64,000 nucleotides of DNA. It comes from Lutibacter agarilyticus (GTDB lineage: Bacteria > Bacteroidota > Bacteroidia > Flavobacteriales > Flavobacteriaceae). The DNA lies in NCBI RefSeq assembly GCF_900188235.1, contig NZ_FZNT01000008.1, positions 184,122-248,121 of the forward strand, written 5' to 3'. Position 1 is the stretch's first letter. Every line of letters begins with the position of its first letter. The translations under genes and the position numbers were made by a program. Below are positions 55,485 through 63,935 of the stretch, one piece after another. The notes below the pieces were generated by a model that was given only the letters and a program-made list of their open reading frames with translations, was not told the DNA's origin and searched no databases.

Positions 55485-56318
55485 ATGAAATTCTATGAAA
55501 AATTTAAACCAACAATAATAGTAACATTATTAGCAATCATTTTTTTAGGTTATTCCTGTGGTAAAGATTCTGATGATCCACCTAATGATGAAAACAGCAA
55601 TGATAATGAAGAAATTATTGAGAACTATAAATTATTAAAAAAGATTACTTATACAGATTTTTGGTGGGGAGAAATGAATCTAGATTTCTCATATTCTAAT
55701 GGACTTTTAGTAAAAGAAAATAATGGAGGTGAATTAGTTTATTACGAATACAATATTGACAACAAAATTAGTTTAGCTAAGGAATGCAGTGATCAAAATT
55801 TGACTGATATTAACATTGACAGTTATGATTGCTCTGCATTTTATCAGCCGAGTACCTATATTTATGAGAATGGAAAATTGAAAACTTTTGGTCCTGATGT
55901 AAAGGATATTACATTTAATTATGATACTAAAGGAAATTTGATTTCTGAAGTTTCAACAGCCTCAATGTCTGAAAGTATTTATTACACCTACGATAATGAG
56001 GGTAATATTCTTTCAATGGAGATAACAGATGGTAGCAGTGGATTTACTACTACTTTTGAATATGATGGTAAAAAGAATCCTTTTTATGGTTTATGGAAGA
56101 AATTTGGATATTTTGAAGACCAAGGATTTGAGCCATATGATTTAGTTTCTTCAATTTTCAAACAGAATGCAACTAAGATTTTTAAAAATAACAAGTTAGA
56201 ATTAGAAGCTAATTACACCTATGATTCAGATGGATACCCTATTAGCTGTGGTTTTATAGAGTATTTAAATGATGGGACAACTCGTGAAGGAAATGTTTTA
56301 TTTACATACTTGGAGTAA
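55485..56318 (+). CDS. Island lipoprotein with YD/RHS-like repeats
   Basis: A 277-residue lipoprotein with lipobox FLGYSC (Cys25), then an Asp/Asn/Glu-rich linker and several Y-D-type repeats (ITFNYDTKGNLISEVS, YYTYDNEGNILSMEI, NYTYDSDGYPISCGF). Such repeats fold as beta strands that wrap or bind sugars. It resembles the lipoprotein at 52752-53477, suggesting an old duplication. Function unknown. Confidence 0.65.
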   Translation: MKFYEKFKPTIIVTLLAIIFLGYSCGKDSDDPPNDENSNDNEEIIENYKLLKKITYTDFWWGEMNLDFSYSNGLLVKENNGGELVYYEYNIDNKISLAKECSDQNLTDINIDSYDCSAFYQPSTYIYENGKLKTFGPDVKDITFNYDTKGNLISEVSTASMSESIYYTYDNEGNILSMEITDGSSGFTTTFEYDGKKNPFYGLWKKFGYFEDQGFEPYDLVSSIFKQNATKIFKNNKLELEANYTYDSDGYPISCGFIEYLNDGTTREGNVLFTYLE

Positions 56319-56349
56319 AAAATAAATGATATTAAATCATAATTTGATT

Positions 56350-57135
56350 ATGAAAGAATTTTTAATAAATATTTCAAAGGAGCTAAAAAGCTTAAGTTTA
56401 TCCTTGAATAAAACTTCAATTTTGATAAATAAGCCTTGGACATTGGTGGATGATGAAAATGAAATTCAGAAATTGATTTTTAAAAAAAATAAAGACCTTG
56501 TATTGTCTAAAAATGGAGTTGTTCAGATGGGAAGGTGGGATTATTTCCCTGAAGCTAAATCTATATTGATTGATAGGAAATATGACACTATTTTATGTAA
56601 CGAAGTGTTTATTGACAATGGTATCTTGATATTAAAAATAGACGGTACGAATGATACGTATTTCACACTTTCAAATGAAAATTATATTCCAGATTTAAAT
56701 CCAGTTAGATATTTAAAGGAATTGAAATCTAAAAAGTTAAATATTAAAGAGTTTTTATTAAAAGACAATAATGTTTTAGAGGTACACCTATCGAAAAATC
56801 AAAATAAGCCCAGCGTAGGTGATAAAGTTGTAATTCAAGGTGTTAAAACTGTGGATGGATTGTTTAAAATATTAGAATCTGACAAATATTTAGAAATTAG
56901 AAGAAATACTTTTAGCCATATTTTTGTAGGAAAAAAATATAATGATATAAATAGTCAAGAATTTCAAATTATTCAGAGATCGGACAATGATTTTCAATTA
57001 AGGGATTATGTTTTTAAAAATGATAGAATCTCTAAAGATGATGAAATTATTTTATCACAGACCAAAAAAATAATTCTACATAATGGTATAATTGTTAGAG
57101 TTAAATGGAAATTATTTAATCTATGGTGGATATAA
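56350..57135 (+). CDS. Conserved hypothetical protein of the island
   Basis: A 261-residue cytosolic protein. Its first half (KPWTLVDDENEIQKLIFKKNKD...MGRWDYFPEAKSILIDR...DGTNDTYFTLSNENYIPDLNPVRYLKEL) has the look of a family common in flavobacterial accessory regions, without known function. A second half (~165-261) may be a separate beta domain. I start it at the ATG at 56350, as the first ATG lies only 8 bp after the preceding stop. Confidence 0.55.
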   Translation: MKEFLINISKELKSLSLSLNKTSILINKPWTLVDDENEIQKLIFKKNKDLVLSKNGVVQMGRWDYFPEAKSILIDRKYDTILCNEVFIDNGILILKIDGTNDTYFTLSNENYIPDLNPVRYLKELKSKKLNIKEFLLKDNNVLEVHLSKNQNKPSVGDKVVIQGVKTVDGLFKILESDKYLEIRRNTFSHIFVGKKYNDINSQEFQIIQRSDNDFQLRDYVFKNDRISKDDEIILSQTKKIILHNGIIVRVKWKLFNLWWI

Positions 57136-57220
57136 TTTCTTTAAAAAAATTTTCCAAAATATTTTTTTTTACGAAAAAGCGAGTTAACGTAAACTCAACC
57201 CCTACTCTTTTTTGATTTTG

Positions 57221-57233
57221 CGGGATACCCCCG
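57221..57233. other. GC-rich hairpin in an AT-rich island
   Basis: CGGG-ATACC-CCCG, within GCGGGATACCCCCGTGC, lies 35 bp before the gene at 57268. GAGTT...AACTC (57181-57196) lies near it. Such islets can be origins of transfer or replication; none is proven here. Confidence 0.35.
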
Positions 57234-57267
57234 TGCTTAATTGTATAATCTTAAAATTTAAAAAACT

Positions 57268-57612
57268 ATGGTAACAATTGTAGATTACAAAACGTATGAA
57301 AAAGAGGATGGAACAACTTTTAACACTCTTATAGTTCAAGGTGGAATAGAAGCTGTTAAAAACAAAGAAACAGGAAGAACTTATTTAACTACAAGAACAG
57401 CAAGAGTATCTTGTACTTTTGATGAATTAACTTGTGAAGCTTTAAAAGGAACACAATTACCAGGAAGTGTGAAGAAAGTTAATTCAGAACCTTATGAATA
57501 TACTATTCCTAACACAGGTGAAGTAGTAACATTAACTCATAGATTTGAGTTTATTTCAGAAGAAGAAAGCATTTTAAAAGAAAATGTTATACTGAAAGAA
57601 GAAGTAATATAA
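57268..57612 (+). CDS. Small island protein of unknown function
   Basis: A 114-residue protein with a beta-rich core (VTIVDYKTYEKEDGTTFNTLIVQGGIEAVKN...TRTARVSCTFDE) and a charged C-terminus. Its place before a phage-type ATPase and DUF3871 gene suggests a DNA-replication accessory such as an ssDNA-binding protein. That is inference only. Confidence 0.55.
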   Translation: MVTIVDYKTYEKEDGTTFNTLIVQGGIEAVKNKETGRTYLTTRTARVSCTFDELTCEALKGTQLPGSVKKVNSEPYEYTIPNTGEVVTLTHRFEFISEEESILKENVILKEEVI

Positions 57613-57636
57613 ACTTCTTAAAGTATCAAATAAATC

Positions 57637-57668
57637 AAGGAGCTTCAGCAATGTTGCTCCTTTTTTTT
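57637..57668 (+). terminator. Terminator before the AAA ATPase gene
   Basis: AAGGAGC (57637-57643) pairs with GCTCCTT (57656-57662), followed by a run of eight Ts. Confidence 0.75.
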
Positions 57669-57734
57669 ATGTCTTTTTTTAAGACAAGTGATACTCTATA
57701 ACTAAACTAATTATAAATACTAAAAATAAATATT

Positions 57735-58643
57735 ATGAAATTAGAACAAGCGCAAAGGAATCAAGTAAAATTAAGACTTGGATTAAGTGGTGCAAGTGGA
57801 TTTGGCAAAAGCTATTCTGCTTTATTATTAGCCTATGGAATTACCAATGATTGGACTAAAATTGCCATTATTGATACGGAAAATAACAGCGCAAGTTTAT
57901 ATGCGCATTTAGGAGAGTATAACGTGTTGTCTTTAGATGAGCCTTATAGTCCAGAAAGGTATATAAAGGCTATTAAAACTTGTGAAGAAGCTTCAATGGA
58001 AGTTATCATCATTGACTCCATAACCCAAGAATGGCAGGGAAAAGGAGGGTGTCTGCAAATTCACGAACAACTTGGAGGTAGATTTCAAGATTGGTCAAAA
58101 GTAAGTCCAAGACACCAAGCTTTTATTGATGCTATTTTACAGTCTAAATGCCACATCATTACGACTGCAAGAAGAAAAATTGATTATTCGCTAGATAGTA
58201 ATCAAAATGGTCGTACAAAAGTTATAAAGCACGGTACTAAAGAGATTACTAGAGAAGGATTTGAATATGAATTGACAACCAATTTTGAACTTATTAATGA
58301 CAAGCATTTGGCCGTTGCTTCAAAAGATAGAACAGGATTGTTTATGAACAAGCCAGAGTTTGTAATTTCCAAAGGAACAGGAAAATTATTAAAAGATTGG
58401 TGCAATAATGGTAAATCTGAAAAAGAATATTTAGCAGAAATACAACAAGAAATTGAACTGTGTGAAAACTTAGAAGGATTGCGTCATATTTATGGTAAAT
58501 ACCCAAACTACCAGATTAGAATTAAAGATAGTGTTCTTCAAAGAAAAGCAGAGATTGAAAATGTGTCAGCTCAAATTATACCAAACAATCAAATTATTCA
58601 ACCAACTAAAAAATCACAAAATGGAATTGATAGCAAACAGTAA
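57735..58643 (+). CDS. AAA ATPase, Sak4-like phage recombination type
   Basis: A 302-residue RecA-fold ATPase with Walker A GASGFGKSYSA at ~20-30, IIDTENNSASLY and Walker B VIIIDSITQEWQ. This arrangement is that of phage nucleotide-binding/Sak4-type single-strand annealing helpers (AAA_24). A C-terminal tail of ~90 residues is helical. It overlaps the next gene by 23 bp. Part of the island's replication and recombination module. Confidence 0.75.
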   Translation: MKLEQAQRNQVKLRLGLSGASGFGKSYSALLLAYGITNDWTKIAIIDTENNSASLYAHLGEYNVLSLDEPYSPERYIKAIKTCEEASMEVIIIDSITQEWQGKGGCLQIHEQLGGRFQDWSKVSPRHQAFIDAILQSKCHIITTARRKIDYSLDSNQNGRTKVIKHGTKEITREGFEYELTTNFELINDKHLAVASKDRTGLFMNKPEFVISKGTGKLLKDWCNNGKSEKEYLAEIQQEIELCENLEGLRHIYGKYPNYQIRIKDSVLQRKAEIENVSAQIIPNNQIIQPTKKSQNGIDSKQ

Positions 58644-59595
58644 TCAAGTTATCCCAACGGAACAGGTTATTACCTCAGTAAGTGAAGGGAACTTTATAGA
58701 AGCGAATACAGAGCAAGTGGCATTGAATCACCTACAAAAAAAATGTATAATTCCTGTGTTTAGCAAAGACAATGAATCAACTATTTCACATTATCAATTC
58801 ATAAGTAAAGCTAAAGAAGTAGTACAGGGCTTATTCCCTGATTTACTAGTCAAAGAGCCTAATATTAGAGTAAGTCACGTTGTGAAAGGGAGAATACCTT
58901 CTGCTATTGGGAAACCAGCAAAGGAATTGTTAGAACACGAAAAAACTATCTATTATGAACGTTGTGCTTTTTTAATTGATATTCCAGAGATAAAACAAAT
59001 TGTCAATGGAAATGAACTAAGTTTAAGCGTAGGTGGTGTTAGAGCTTACAATCAGGAAAACTTATACAGTAAGAAGTCAATGGAGAAATTTAAAGTCTTC
59101 ATAGGTTTTAAAAATCAGGTTTGTACAAATTTATGTATTGCTACAGATGGATTTTCCAACGAGATTAGAATAGCATCCATTAATGAATTAAGTGATAAGA
59201 TGTCCAATTTATTCTCAGGTTATAATAAAGAAAAGCATCTGGGAAATATGGAACGTATGAATATGTTTCAATTGTCAGAAAGTCAATTTGCTCATTTTAT
59301 TGGGAAGTTAAGAATGTATCAGTATTTAGATAAACCTACCCAAAATAAAGTGTTCCCTTTAACATTAAATGACAGTCAGGTGAATAAGGTGGTTAAAGAT
59401 TATTTTGAATGCCCAAACTTTGGAAGAAATTCAGAAGGATCTATAAACCTTTGGAATTTGTATAATTTATGTACTGAAGCTAATAAGTCTAGTTACATAG
59501 ATTCTAATTTTGAGCGCAATGTAAATGCATATGAGCTTATCAATAATCTAGGTAATTCGCTGCAAAACAGTACACCGAACTGGCTATTAACATAA
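58621..59595 (+). CDS. DUF3871-like protein
   Basis: A 324-residue protein starting at the ATG at 58621 (MELIANSNQVIPTEQVI). It has SHVVKGRIPSAIGKPAKELLEHEKTIYYERCAFLIDIP and a middle block with GGVRAYNQENLYSKKSMEKFKVFIGFKNQVCTNLCIATDG. This pattern fits the DUF3871 family of Bacteroidota mobile elements, related in style to phage DUF932 proteins. Function unknown, probably in element replication. Longer readings from 58492 lie inside the ATPase gene and are rejected. Confidence 0.75.
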   Translation: MELIANSNQVIPTEQVITSVSEGNFIEANTEQVALNHLQKKCIIPVFSKDNESTISHYQFISKAKEVVQGLFPDLLVKEPNIRVSHVVKGRIPSAIGKPAKELLEHEKTIYYERCAFLIDIPEIKQIVNGNELSLSVGGVRAYNQENLYSKKSMEKFKVFIGFKNQVCTNLCIATDGFSNEIRIASINELSDKMSNLFSGYNKEKHLGNMERMNMFQLSESQFAHFIGKLRMYQYLDKPTQNKVFPLTLNDSQVNKVVKDYFECPNFGRNSEGSINLWNLYNLCTEANKSSYIDSNFERNVNAYELINNLGNSLQNSTPNWLLT

Positions 59596-59666
59596 TTATT
59601 ACATAGCTATTTTCTGCAATTTGGATAGTTTTCAAGTTGTAAATAACCATCTACAAAAATAAAGAT

Positions 59667-59924
59667 ATGGATGAAAAAGAGTTGGCTGATTTGCTCAAAT
59701 ACACCTCACCTAAGCAGCTTTATATTGTTACTTGGAACAACATACTTAAACTGTTGTTTTGCCCATTTAGAGTGGCCGTATTAAAGGATGTTGGAACTTT
59801 AAAAAAGGGGCAGTTGGTTTGGGTTGATGAAGTGAAAATTACCCAAGAATTAAAGACTGTTTATATTATAAAAGGAGCTGCATATTACTATCATCATTTT
59901 GATATAATAGTTGATAATGAGTAA
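59667..59924 (+). CDS. Small hypothetical protein of the island
   Basis: An 85-residue protein with an N-terminal acidic helix and a C-terminal segment like a small SH3-type barrel (GTLKKGQLVWVDEVKITQELKTVYIIKGAAYYYHHFD). No family recognised. It stands alone between DUF3871 and a terminator-like hairpin. Confidence 0.5.
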   Translation: MDEKELADLLKYTSPKQLYIVTWNNILKLLFCPFRVAVLKDVGTLKKGQLVWVDEVKITQELKTVYIIKGAAYYYHHFDIIVDNE

Positions 59925-60023
59925 ATAGCGATATATGGATAGGAGATACTGTATTTTGGATAACCAAGCTTTTGAGACGGCACTCCTTCAATAAAGCCAC
60001 TGAAAAAGAATGTGCATAAATAT

Positions 60024-60067
60024 ATACATAACGCATTGTTTTTAATGGTGTGTTATGTATTTTTATA
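60024..60067 (+). terminator. Hairpin before the gene at 60104
   Basis: ATACATAAC (60024-60032) pairs with GTTATGTAT (60052-60060), with an inner GCATT/AATGG pairing, followed by TTTTTATAT. Confidence 0.55.
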
Positions 60068-60073
60068 TAGCAA

Positions 60074-60088
60074 TTGACAACTTGTCAA
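60074..60088. promoter_or_regulatory. Operator-like palindrome
   Basis: TTGACAA-C-TTGTCAA, a perfect 7-bp inverted repeat 15 bp before the ATG of the next gene. Likely binding site of an unknown regulator. Confidence 0.55.
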
Positions 60089-60103
60089 CTTATTATAGAA
60101 ATT

Positions 60104-60847
60104 ATGGACATCCCTATTACATTTTTAGATTTTAAAACTGAAGAGAATTATTTGGCACTACAAAATAAATATGCAGGATGGTGTGATCGAAATCCTCCTA
60201 ATGAAGTAGCTTATTTAAATGTGGTTAAGACAGATTTTTCTATTAATTATAAAACTAAAAATTTGCTAACTGATAAGGAAGACTATATAGAGTGGTATTT
60301 TATTAAGGATTTCTTAAATGTAAAAATACCATTGTTTGCCAAAAGATATATTGTTTTTTTTAAGAAACACATTGAGTCTGAATTATTGCTTGAGAAAGAG
60401 AGGATTATTGCATATTCAAAAATACAATTGAAAAAAATTATTGAAATTGAGGAAATTATTAAGAAGTCTGAATATCTAGGTGTAAACATAAAATTGTCTT
60501 TACTTGTGCAAATTGAAGTAGTAATAGATTACTTAAAAAGCATACATATACTTCCAAGCTATACAATTGAAGAGAAATTTAAAATGAATATGAATAAAAC
60601 GGATATTATTTTATTGCTCACATTATTGAGACAAAATAATAATATTGACTCAATTAAGGATAGTCACTTTGGGTTCCTAATAGAAAAAACTTTTTTATAC
60701 AAGAGTGGAGAAGATTACACCCCAATAAAAAACGCTGGAAAAGTTGTCAATGATGTCAAACATTTTAATAAAGGGTCAGAAAAGGCAATTGAAAGACTAA
60801 AAAATATATTTAAAAATGATAACTTCTATGAATTGGATTTTCATTAA
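60104..60847 (+). CDS. Hypothetical protein of the island
   Basis: A 247-residue mostly helical protein with a central coiled coil (~85-125). The C-terminal ~90 residues (KTDIILLLTLLRQNNNI...HFGFLIEKTFLYKSGEDYTPIKNAGKVVNDVKHFNKG) resemble a domain seen in small proteins of Bacteroidota mobile elements. Function unknown. I start it at the ATG at 60104; the operator palindrome lies just upstream. Confidence 0.55.
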   Translation: MDIPITFLDFKTEENYLALQNKYAGWCDRNPPNEVAYLNVVKTDFSINYKTKNLLTDKEDYIEWYFIKDFLNVKIPLFAKRYIVFFKKHIESELLLEKERIIAYSKIQLKKIIEIEEIIKKSEYLGVNIKLSLLVQIEVVIDYLKSIHILPSYTIEEKFKMNMNKTDIILLLTLLRQNNNIDSIKDSHFGFLIEKTFLYKSGEDYTPIKNAGKVVNDVKHFNKGSEKAIERLKNIFKNDNFYELDFH

Positions 60848-60931
60848 TAACTTCTAACTATTGTAACAATAAGTGACTACTTATTAACAGGGGATAAAAA
60901 AGTTTCCCCTACATACTTTATTTTTTCATTT

Positions 60932-60939
60932 TACCTTTG
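60932..60939 (+). promoter_or_regulatory. -7 box before the primase-helicase
   Basis: TACCTTTG matches the Bacteroidota -7 consensus, 160 bp before the gene at 61100. This leaves a long leader that contains the palindrome at 61061-61086. Confidence 0.5.
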
Positions 60940-61060
60940 CATTAAGTACTCGGTATGAATTGCTAATGAGTATGTTTAGATGCCAACGATTAAGGTGCAC
61001 TTAACTTCATTTCAATTCGAATACTTCAAGTTCTTTGACATAGTGAAAAAAATATTAATG

Positions 61061-61086
61061 AGTTGCATGTTTATACATATGCAACT
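61061..61086. promoter_or_regulatory. Inverted repeat in the leader of the primase-helicase gene
   Basis: AGTTGCAT (61061-61068) pairs with ATGCAACT (61079-61086), 14 bp before the ATG. It could be an operator, an RNA hairpin over the start site, or part of a replication origin. Confidence 0.5.
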
Positions 61087-61099
61087 AAAATTTAATTAA

Positions 61100-62509
61100 A
61101 TGAAAGAAAGAAAAGAAGAAGAAAATTCCCAGTTTTGGGAATATGTAGATGGAAAACCTAGAATTTCTCACTCTAGGATTATTAATTTTTTAGAGATGCA
61201 TGGTTTTATGAGGTTAAAAATATCCAATTCAAATTATGTAATAGTAAGAAAGCAGAATAATAGACTGCTTGAAACTTGTGTTGGTGATATAATCCATTTT
61301 ATTGGTTGTCACCTAAAAACTTTAAGATTATTTGATGTTTATGAGATTTTTGCGAAAGGAGTGACTACATATATTTCACAGCAAAAATTGAATTTGATGA
61401 AAATTGAAAATTTACCCAGTGATAGAGATGGTAAGTTTGACTCAAATTTTTATTTTGAAAACTGTTATTGCCATGTTACAAAAGATGGATGTCAGGCATT
61501 AGGATATGAAACATTGCCTATAGTAATTTGGGAAAATAGAATAATTAAATCAAAATATTCAATCCCGTTAAACAGAAATGAAGGTCAGTTTGAAATTTTT
61601 TGTAAAAATTTAACAAAAGGAGATGACAAACGGCTTTTAGCTTTAAAAACTATTTTAGGTTATTTACTACATAGAAACAGAGAGCATGGAGAGATGAAGG
61701 CAATTATTCTCTATGATGAGAAGATGACTTTAAACGATTTGGCAAATGGTGGAACAGGTAAAACGTTATTAAGTAAAGCAATCGGAGTTTTTAGAGATGT
61801 TGAAACTTTTGATGGTAAAGAAATTAAAAGTGGAAGTTGGTTTAAAAATCAGCGGATTAATCTTACTACTGACGTTATTGTTTATGATGACTTGAATAAA
61901 AATGTAAGTCTTGAAAATTTTTATTCTATGATTACATCGGGTGTTGAAGTTGAAAAGAAAAGGCAGGACGCATTTTTTATAGATTTTGAAGAGTCTCCGA
62001 AAATTTTAATTACCTCAAACTATCCAGTTAAAGGGCCAGGAGGATCTTCAGATATACGAAGAAGACACGAATTTGAAATTGCTAATTATTATGATGCAGA
62101 TTTTACTCCAGAAAAGGAATTTGGAAATAGATTCTTCGATAAGTATTGGCATGAAGATGAATGGTCAAAATTTTACCAGTTTATGATGGGGTGTGTACAA
62201 GATTATTTGAAATATGGATTGTTGAATGCGCCTACATTAAATCTGGATAAAGAAAAGATGAGGGAAAATAGTTGTACAGAGTTTGTTGAGTTTGCAGATT
62301 CATTTATTGAATATAATAGGTGGATTGATAAAAGACAATTCGAGTCAGATTTTAAAGAGTTTTATCCTCAGTTTAAGGTGGTTTCATCCCACCAAATTAG
62401 CAAATGGATACAAGATTATGCTGTTAAAAATGGAGGGGATTATGAGCGTGTATCATCAGGAGGAGACTATAATTTTATAATTAAAAGGAAGGAGGTTCGA
62501 AATGTGTAA
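61100..62509 (+). CDS. Primase-helicase-like SF3 ATPase
   Basis: A 469-residue protein with a C-terminal SF3/D5-type helicase core: Walker A GGTGKTLLSKAIG near residue 217, Walker B TTDVIVYDDLNKN and motif C PKILITSNYPV. The N-terminal ~150 residues lack an obvious primase motif. Phage and plasmid replication proteins of this kind unwind the element's origin. Its stop overlaps the next gene by 8 bp. Confidence 0.8.
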   Translation: MKERKEEENSQFWEYVDGKPRISHSRIINFLEMHGFMRLKISNSNYVIVRKQNNRLLETCVGDIIHFIGCHLKTLRLFDVYEIFAKGVTTYISQQKLNLMKIENLPSDRDGKFDSNFYFENCYCHVTKDGCQALGYETLPIVIWENRIIKSKYSIPLNRNEGQFEIFCKNLTKGDDKRLLALKTILGYLLHRNREHGEMKAIILYDEKMTLNDLANGGTGKTLLSKAIGVFRDVETFDGKEIKSGSWFKNQRINLTTDVIVYDDLNKNVSLENFYSMITSGVEVEKKRQDAFFIDFEESPKILITSNYPVKGPGGSSDIRRRHEFEIANYYDADFTPEKEFGNRFFDKYWHEDEWSKFYQFMMGCVQDYLKYGLLNAPTLNLDKEKMRENSCTEFVEFADSFIEYNRWIDKRQFESDFKEFYPQFKVVSSHQISKWIQDYAVKNGGDYERVSSGGDYNFIIKRKEVRNV

Positions 62510-63152
62510 AGGAATTGTTTATAAAGTAACAAATAGAATTAATGGAAGTGTTTACATTGGTGCAACAACAAATTCAATACATCAGCGTAAATTAGATCAT
62601 ACAGAAAGAGCAGAAAGAAAAGAATCAGGTAAATTTCAAGAAGCTATCAGTACCTATGGTATTGAGGCTTTTACTTGGGAGCAAATTGATACTGCTTTAT
62701 CAGTAGATGAATTGGCTCAATTAGAACAAAAATACATCTATGAATTTAATTCAAAAAAAGATGGTTATAACAACTCTATTGGGGGTGAATTTAAAAAAAC
62801 AGTATATCAATATAATATTTTAGATGGAAAGTTATTAAATACATACACCTGTTTAACTGATGCAGGTAATGCAGTCAATGCAACTAAACAATGCATAAGT
62901 GCAACCTGCTTAAGTGTAAATAATACTTTAAAGGGTTATTATTGGTCTTATGAATACAAAGAACCTTATTCTCCTAAAAAGGATAAACGCAGAAAAGAAG
63001 TACTGCAATTAAACTTAGAAGGTAAACTAATAAATAAATTTTCTTCAGTAGCTGAAGCTTCAAGAAACACAGGTATAAGTAAATCTTGTATTACAAGAGT
63101 TTGCAGAAAAGAAAGGGAGAAGTCTGGAGGTTATATTTGGAAGTATAATTAA
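62502..63152 (+). CDS. GIY-YIG homing endonuclease with NUMOD1 domains
   Basis: A 216-residue free-standing endonuclease. The GIY-YIG domain (~3-95) has GIVYKV and VYIGATT, R/H in SIHQRKLDH, the metal-binding Glu in LEQKYIYEF, and DGYNNSIGG. Two NUMOD1 DNA-binding repeats follow (~100-150 and ~162-215, each ending in GYYWSY or GYIWKY). Its ATG sits in ATGTGTAA, overlapping the helicase stop. A perfect AAGGAGGT (62489-62496) precedes it, unusual for Flavobacteria. Homing enzymes beside replication genes are typical of phage. Confidence 0.9.
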   Translation: MCKGIVYKVTNRINGSVYIGATTNSIHQRKLDHTERAERKESGKFQEAISTYGIEAFTWEQIDTALSVDELAQLEQKYIYEFNSKKDGYNNSIGGEFKKTVYQYNILDGKLLNTYTCLTDAGNAVNATKQCISATCLSVNNTLKGYYWSYEYKEPYSPKKDKRRKEVLQLNLEGKLINKFSSVAEASRNTGISKSCITRVCRKEREKSGGYIWKYN

Positions 63153-63173
63153 TAAAAAAGAAACAGTAATAGC

Positions 63174-63205
63174 AAAGCCTTGTCAGAAATGATGAGGCTT
63201 TTTTA
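63174..63205 (+). terminator. Terminator after the homing endonuclease
   Basis: AAAGCCT (63174-63180) pairs with AGGCTTT (63195-63201), followed by TTTT. Confidence 0.7.
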
Positions 63206-63218
63206 ATTAAAAAAACTA

Positions 63219-63662
63219 ATGAAAAATACCATATCAGAAATTAAAATCAAATACAATCCTGTAAAACTGGATAATGGAAATGTAAAAATTAATAGTAGTG
63301 ATGATGCTTTTAAAGTAATGTTGAAGCATTGGAATCCTGACATTATAGAACTTCAAGAAGAATTTAAAGTAATGCTATTAAACAATTCTAATGAAGTCTT
63401 AGGGATTTATGAAATGACTAAAGGAGGTATGACCTCTACCCTAGTAGATGTTAAGTTACTTTTTGCCGTTGTTTTAAAAAGTTGTGCAACAGCAATTATT
63501 ACTTGCCACAACCACCCTTCAGGAAAATTATTACCCAGCAACAGTGATAAAATAATTTATCAAAAAATTAGTGATGTCGCCAAACTATTGGATATTCAAT
63601 ATTTAGATAATTTAATTATTTCAAATAAAGGGAAATATAGTTTTGCTGATGAAAATGTTTAG
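63219..63662 (+). CDS. radC: RadC-like JAB-domain protein
   Basis: A 147-residue protein of the RadC/JAMM group. The metal motif HNHPSGKLLPSNSD is intact, and EEFKVMLLNNSNEVLGI is the preceding strand. The N-terminal helix-hairpin-helix of chromosomal RadC is absent, as usual for mobile-element copies. Such proteins accompany phage and conjugative-element replication genes; the activity is unclear. Confidence 0.9.
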   Translation: MKNTISEIKIKYNPVKLDNGNVKINSSDDAFKVMLKHWNPDIIELQEEFKVMLLNNSNEVLGIYEMTKGGMTSTLVDVKLLFAVVLKSCATAIITCHNHPSGKLLPSNSDKIIYQKISDVAKLLDIQYLDNLIISNKGKYSFADENV

Positions 63663-63784
63663 ACTGTAAAAACTGCTAAACAATAATTTATTAACTTGTC
63701 ATTTCTCAAATTAAATCCTAAATTTATCGTAAAATTAATTGCTACTGATATTGTGTCAGTGAATACAAACAATAAATACATTTA

Positions 63785-63922
63785 ATGGGATTATTTCAAC
63801 CGTCGGTATTAAATAGTTATTTAAACTTACAAGATCAAAGTGTAATAACTAAAGCTTATAAAAAATATACCAAGTACTTTCACAATACAACTATTCAAGA
63901 CAATATGGACTTCCTATATTAG
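63785..63922 (+). pseudogene. Remnant of a type IIG restriction-modification gene
   Basis: A 45-codon frame, MGLFQPSVLNSYLNLQDQ...KKYTKYFHNTTIQDN, resembles the N-terminus of Eco57I-type restriction-methyltransferase proteins common in Bacteroidota (recalled pattern: FQKSVLNKYL...AYKKFKEYFHN). It stops at TAG 63920, where homologues run on for about 1,000 residues. The downstream bases in this frame contain further stops. I read it as a decayed N-terminal fragment; a real short gene is less likely. Confidence 0.5.
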
Positions 63923-63935
63923 ACTGGACATAAAG

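Noticed and set aside
58492..58620. N-terminal extension of the DUF3871-like gene
   Set aside because: The extra 43 codons lie wholly inside the ATPase gene in another frame; the ATG at 58621 gives a sensible start.
60149..60165. TGGCAC as a sigma-54 promoter inside the gene at 60104
   Set aside because: It lies in coding sequence and lacks a -12 GC at the right spacing.
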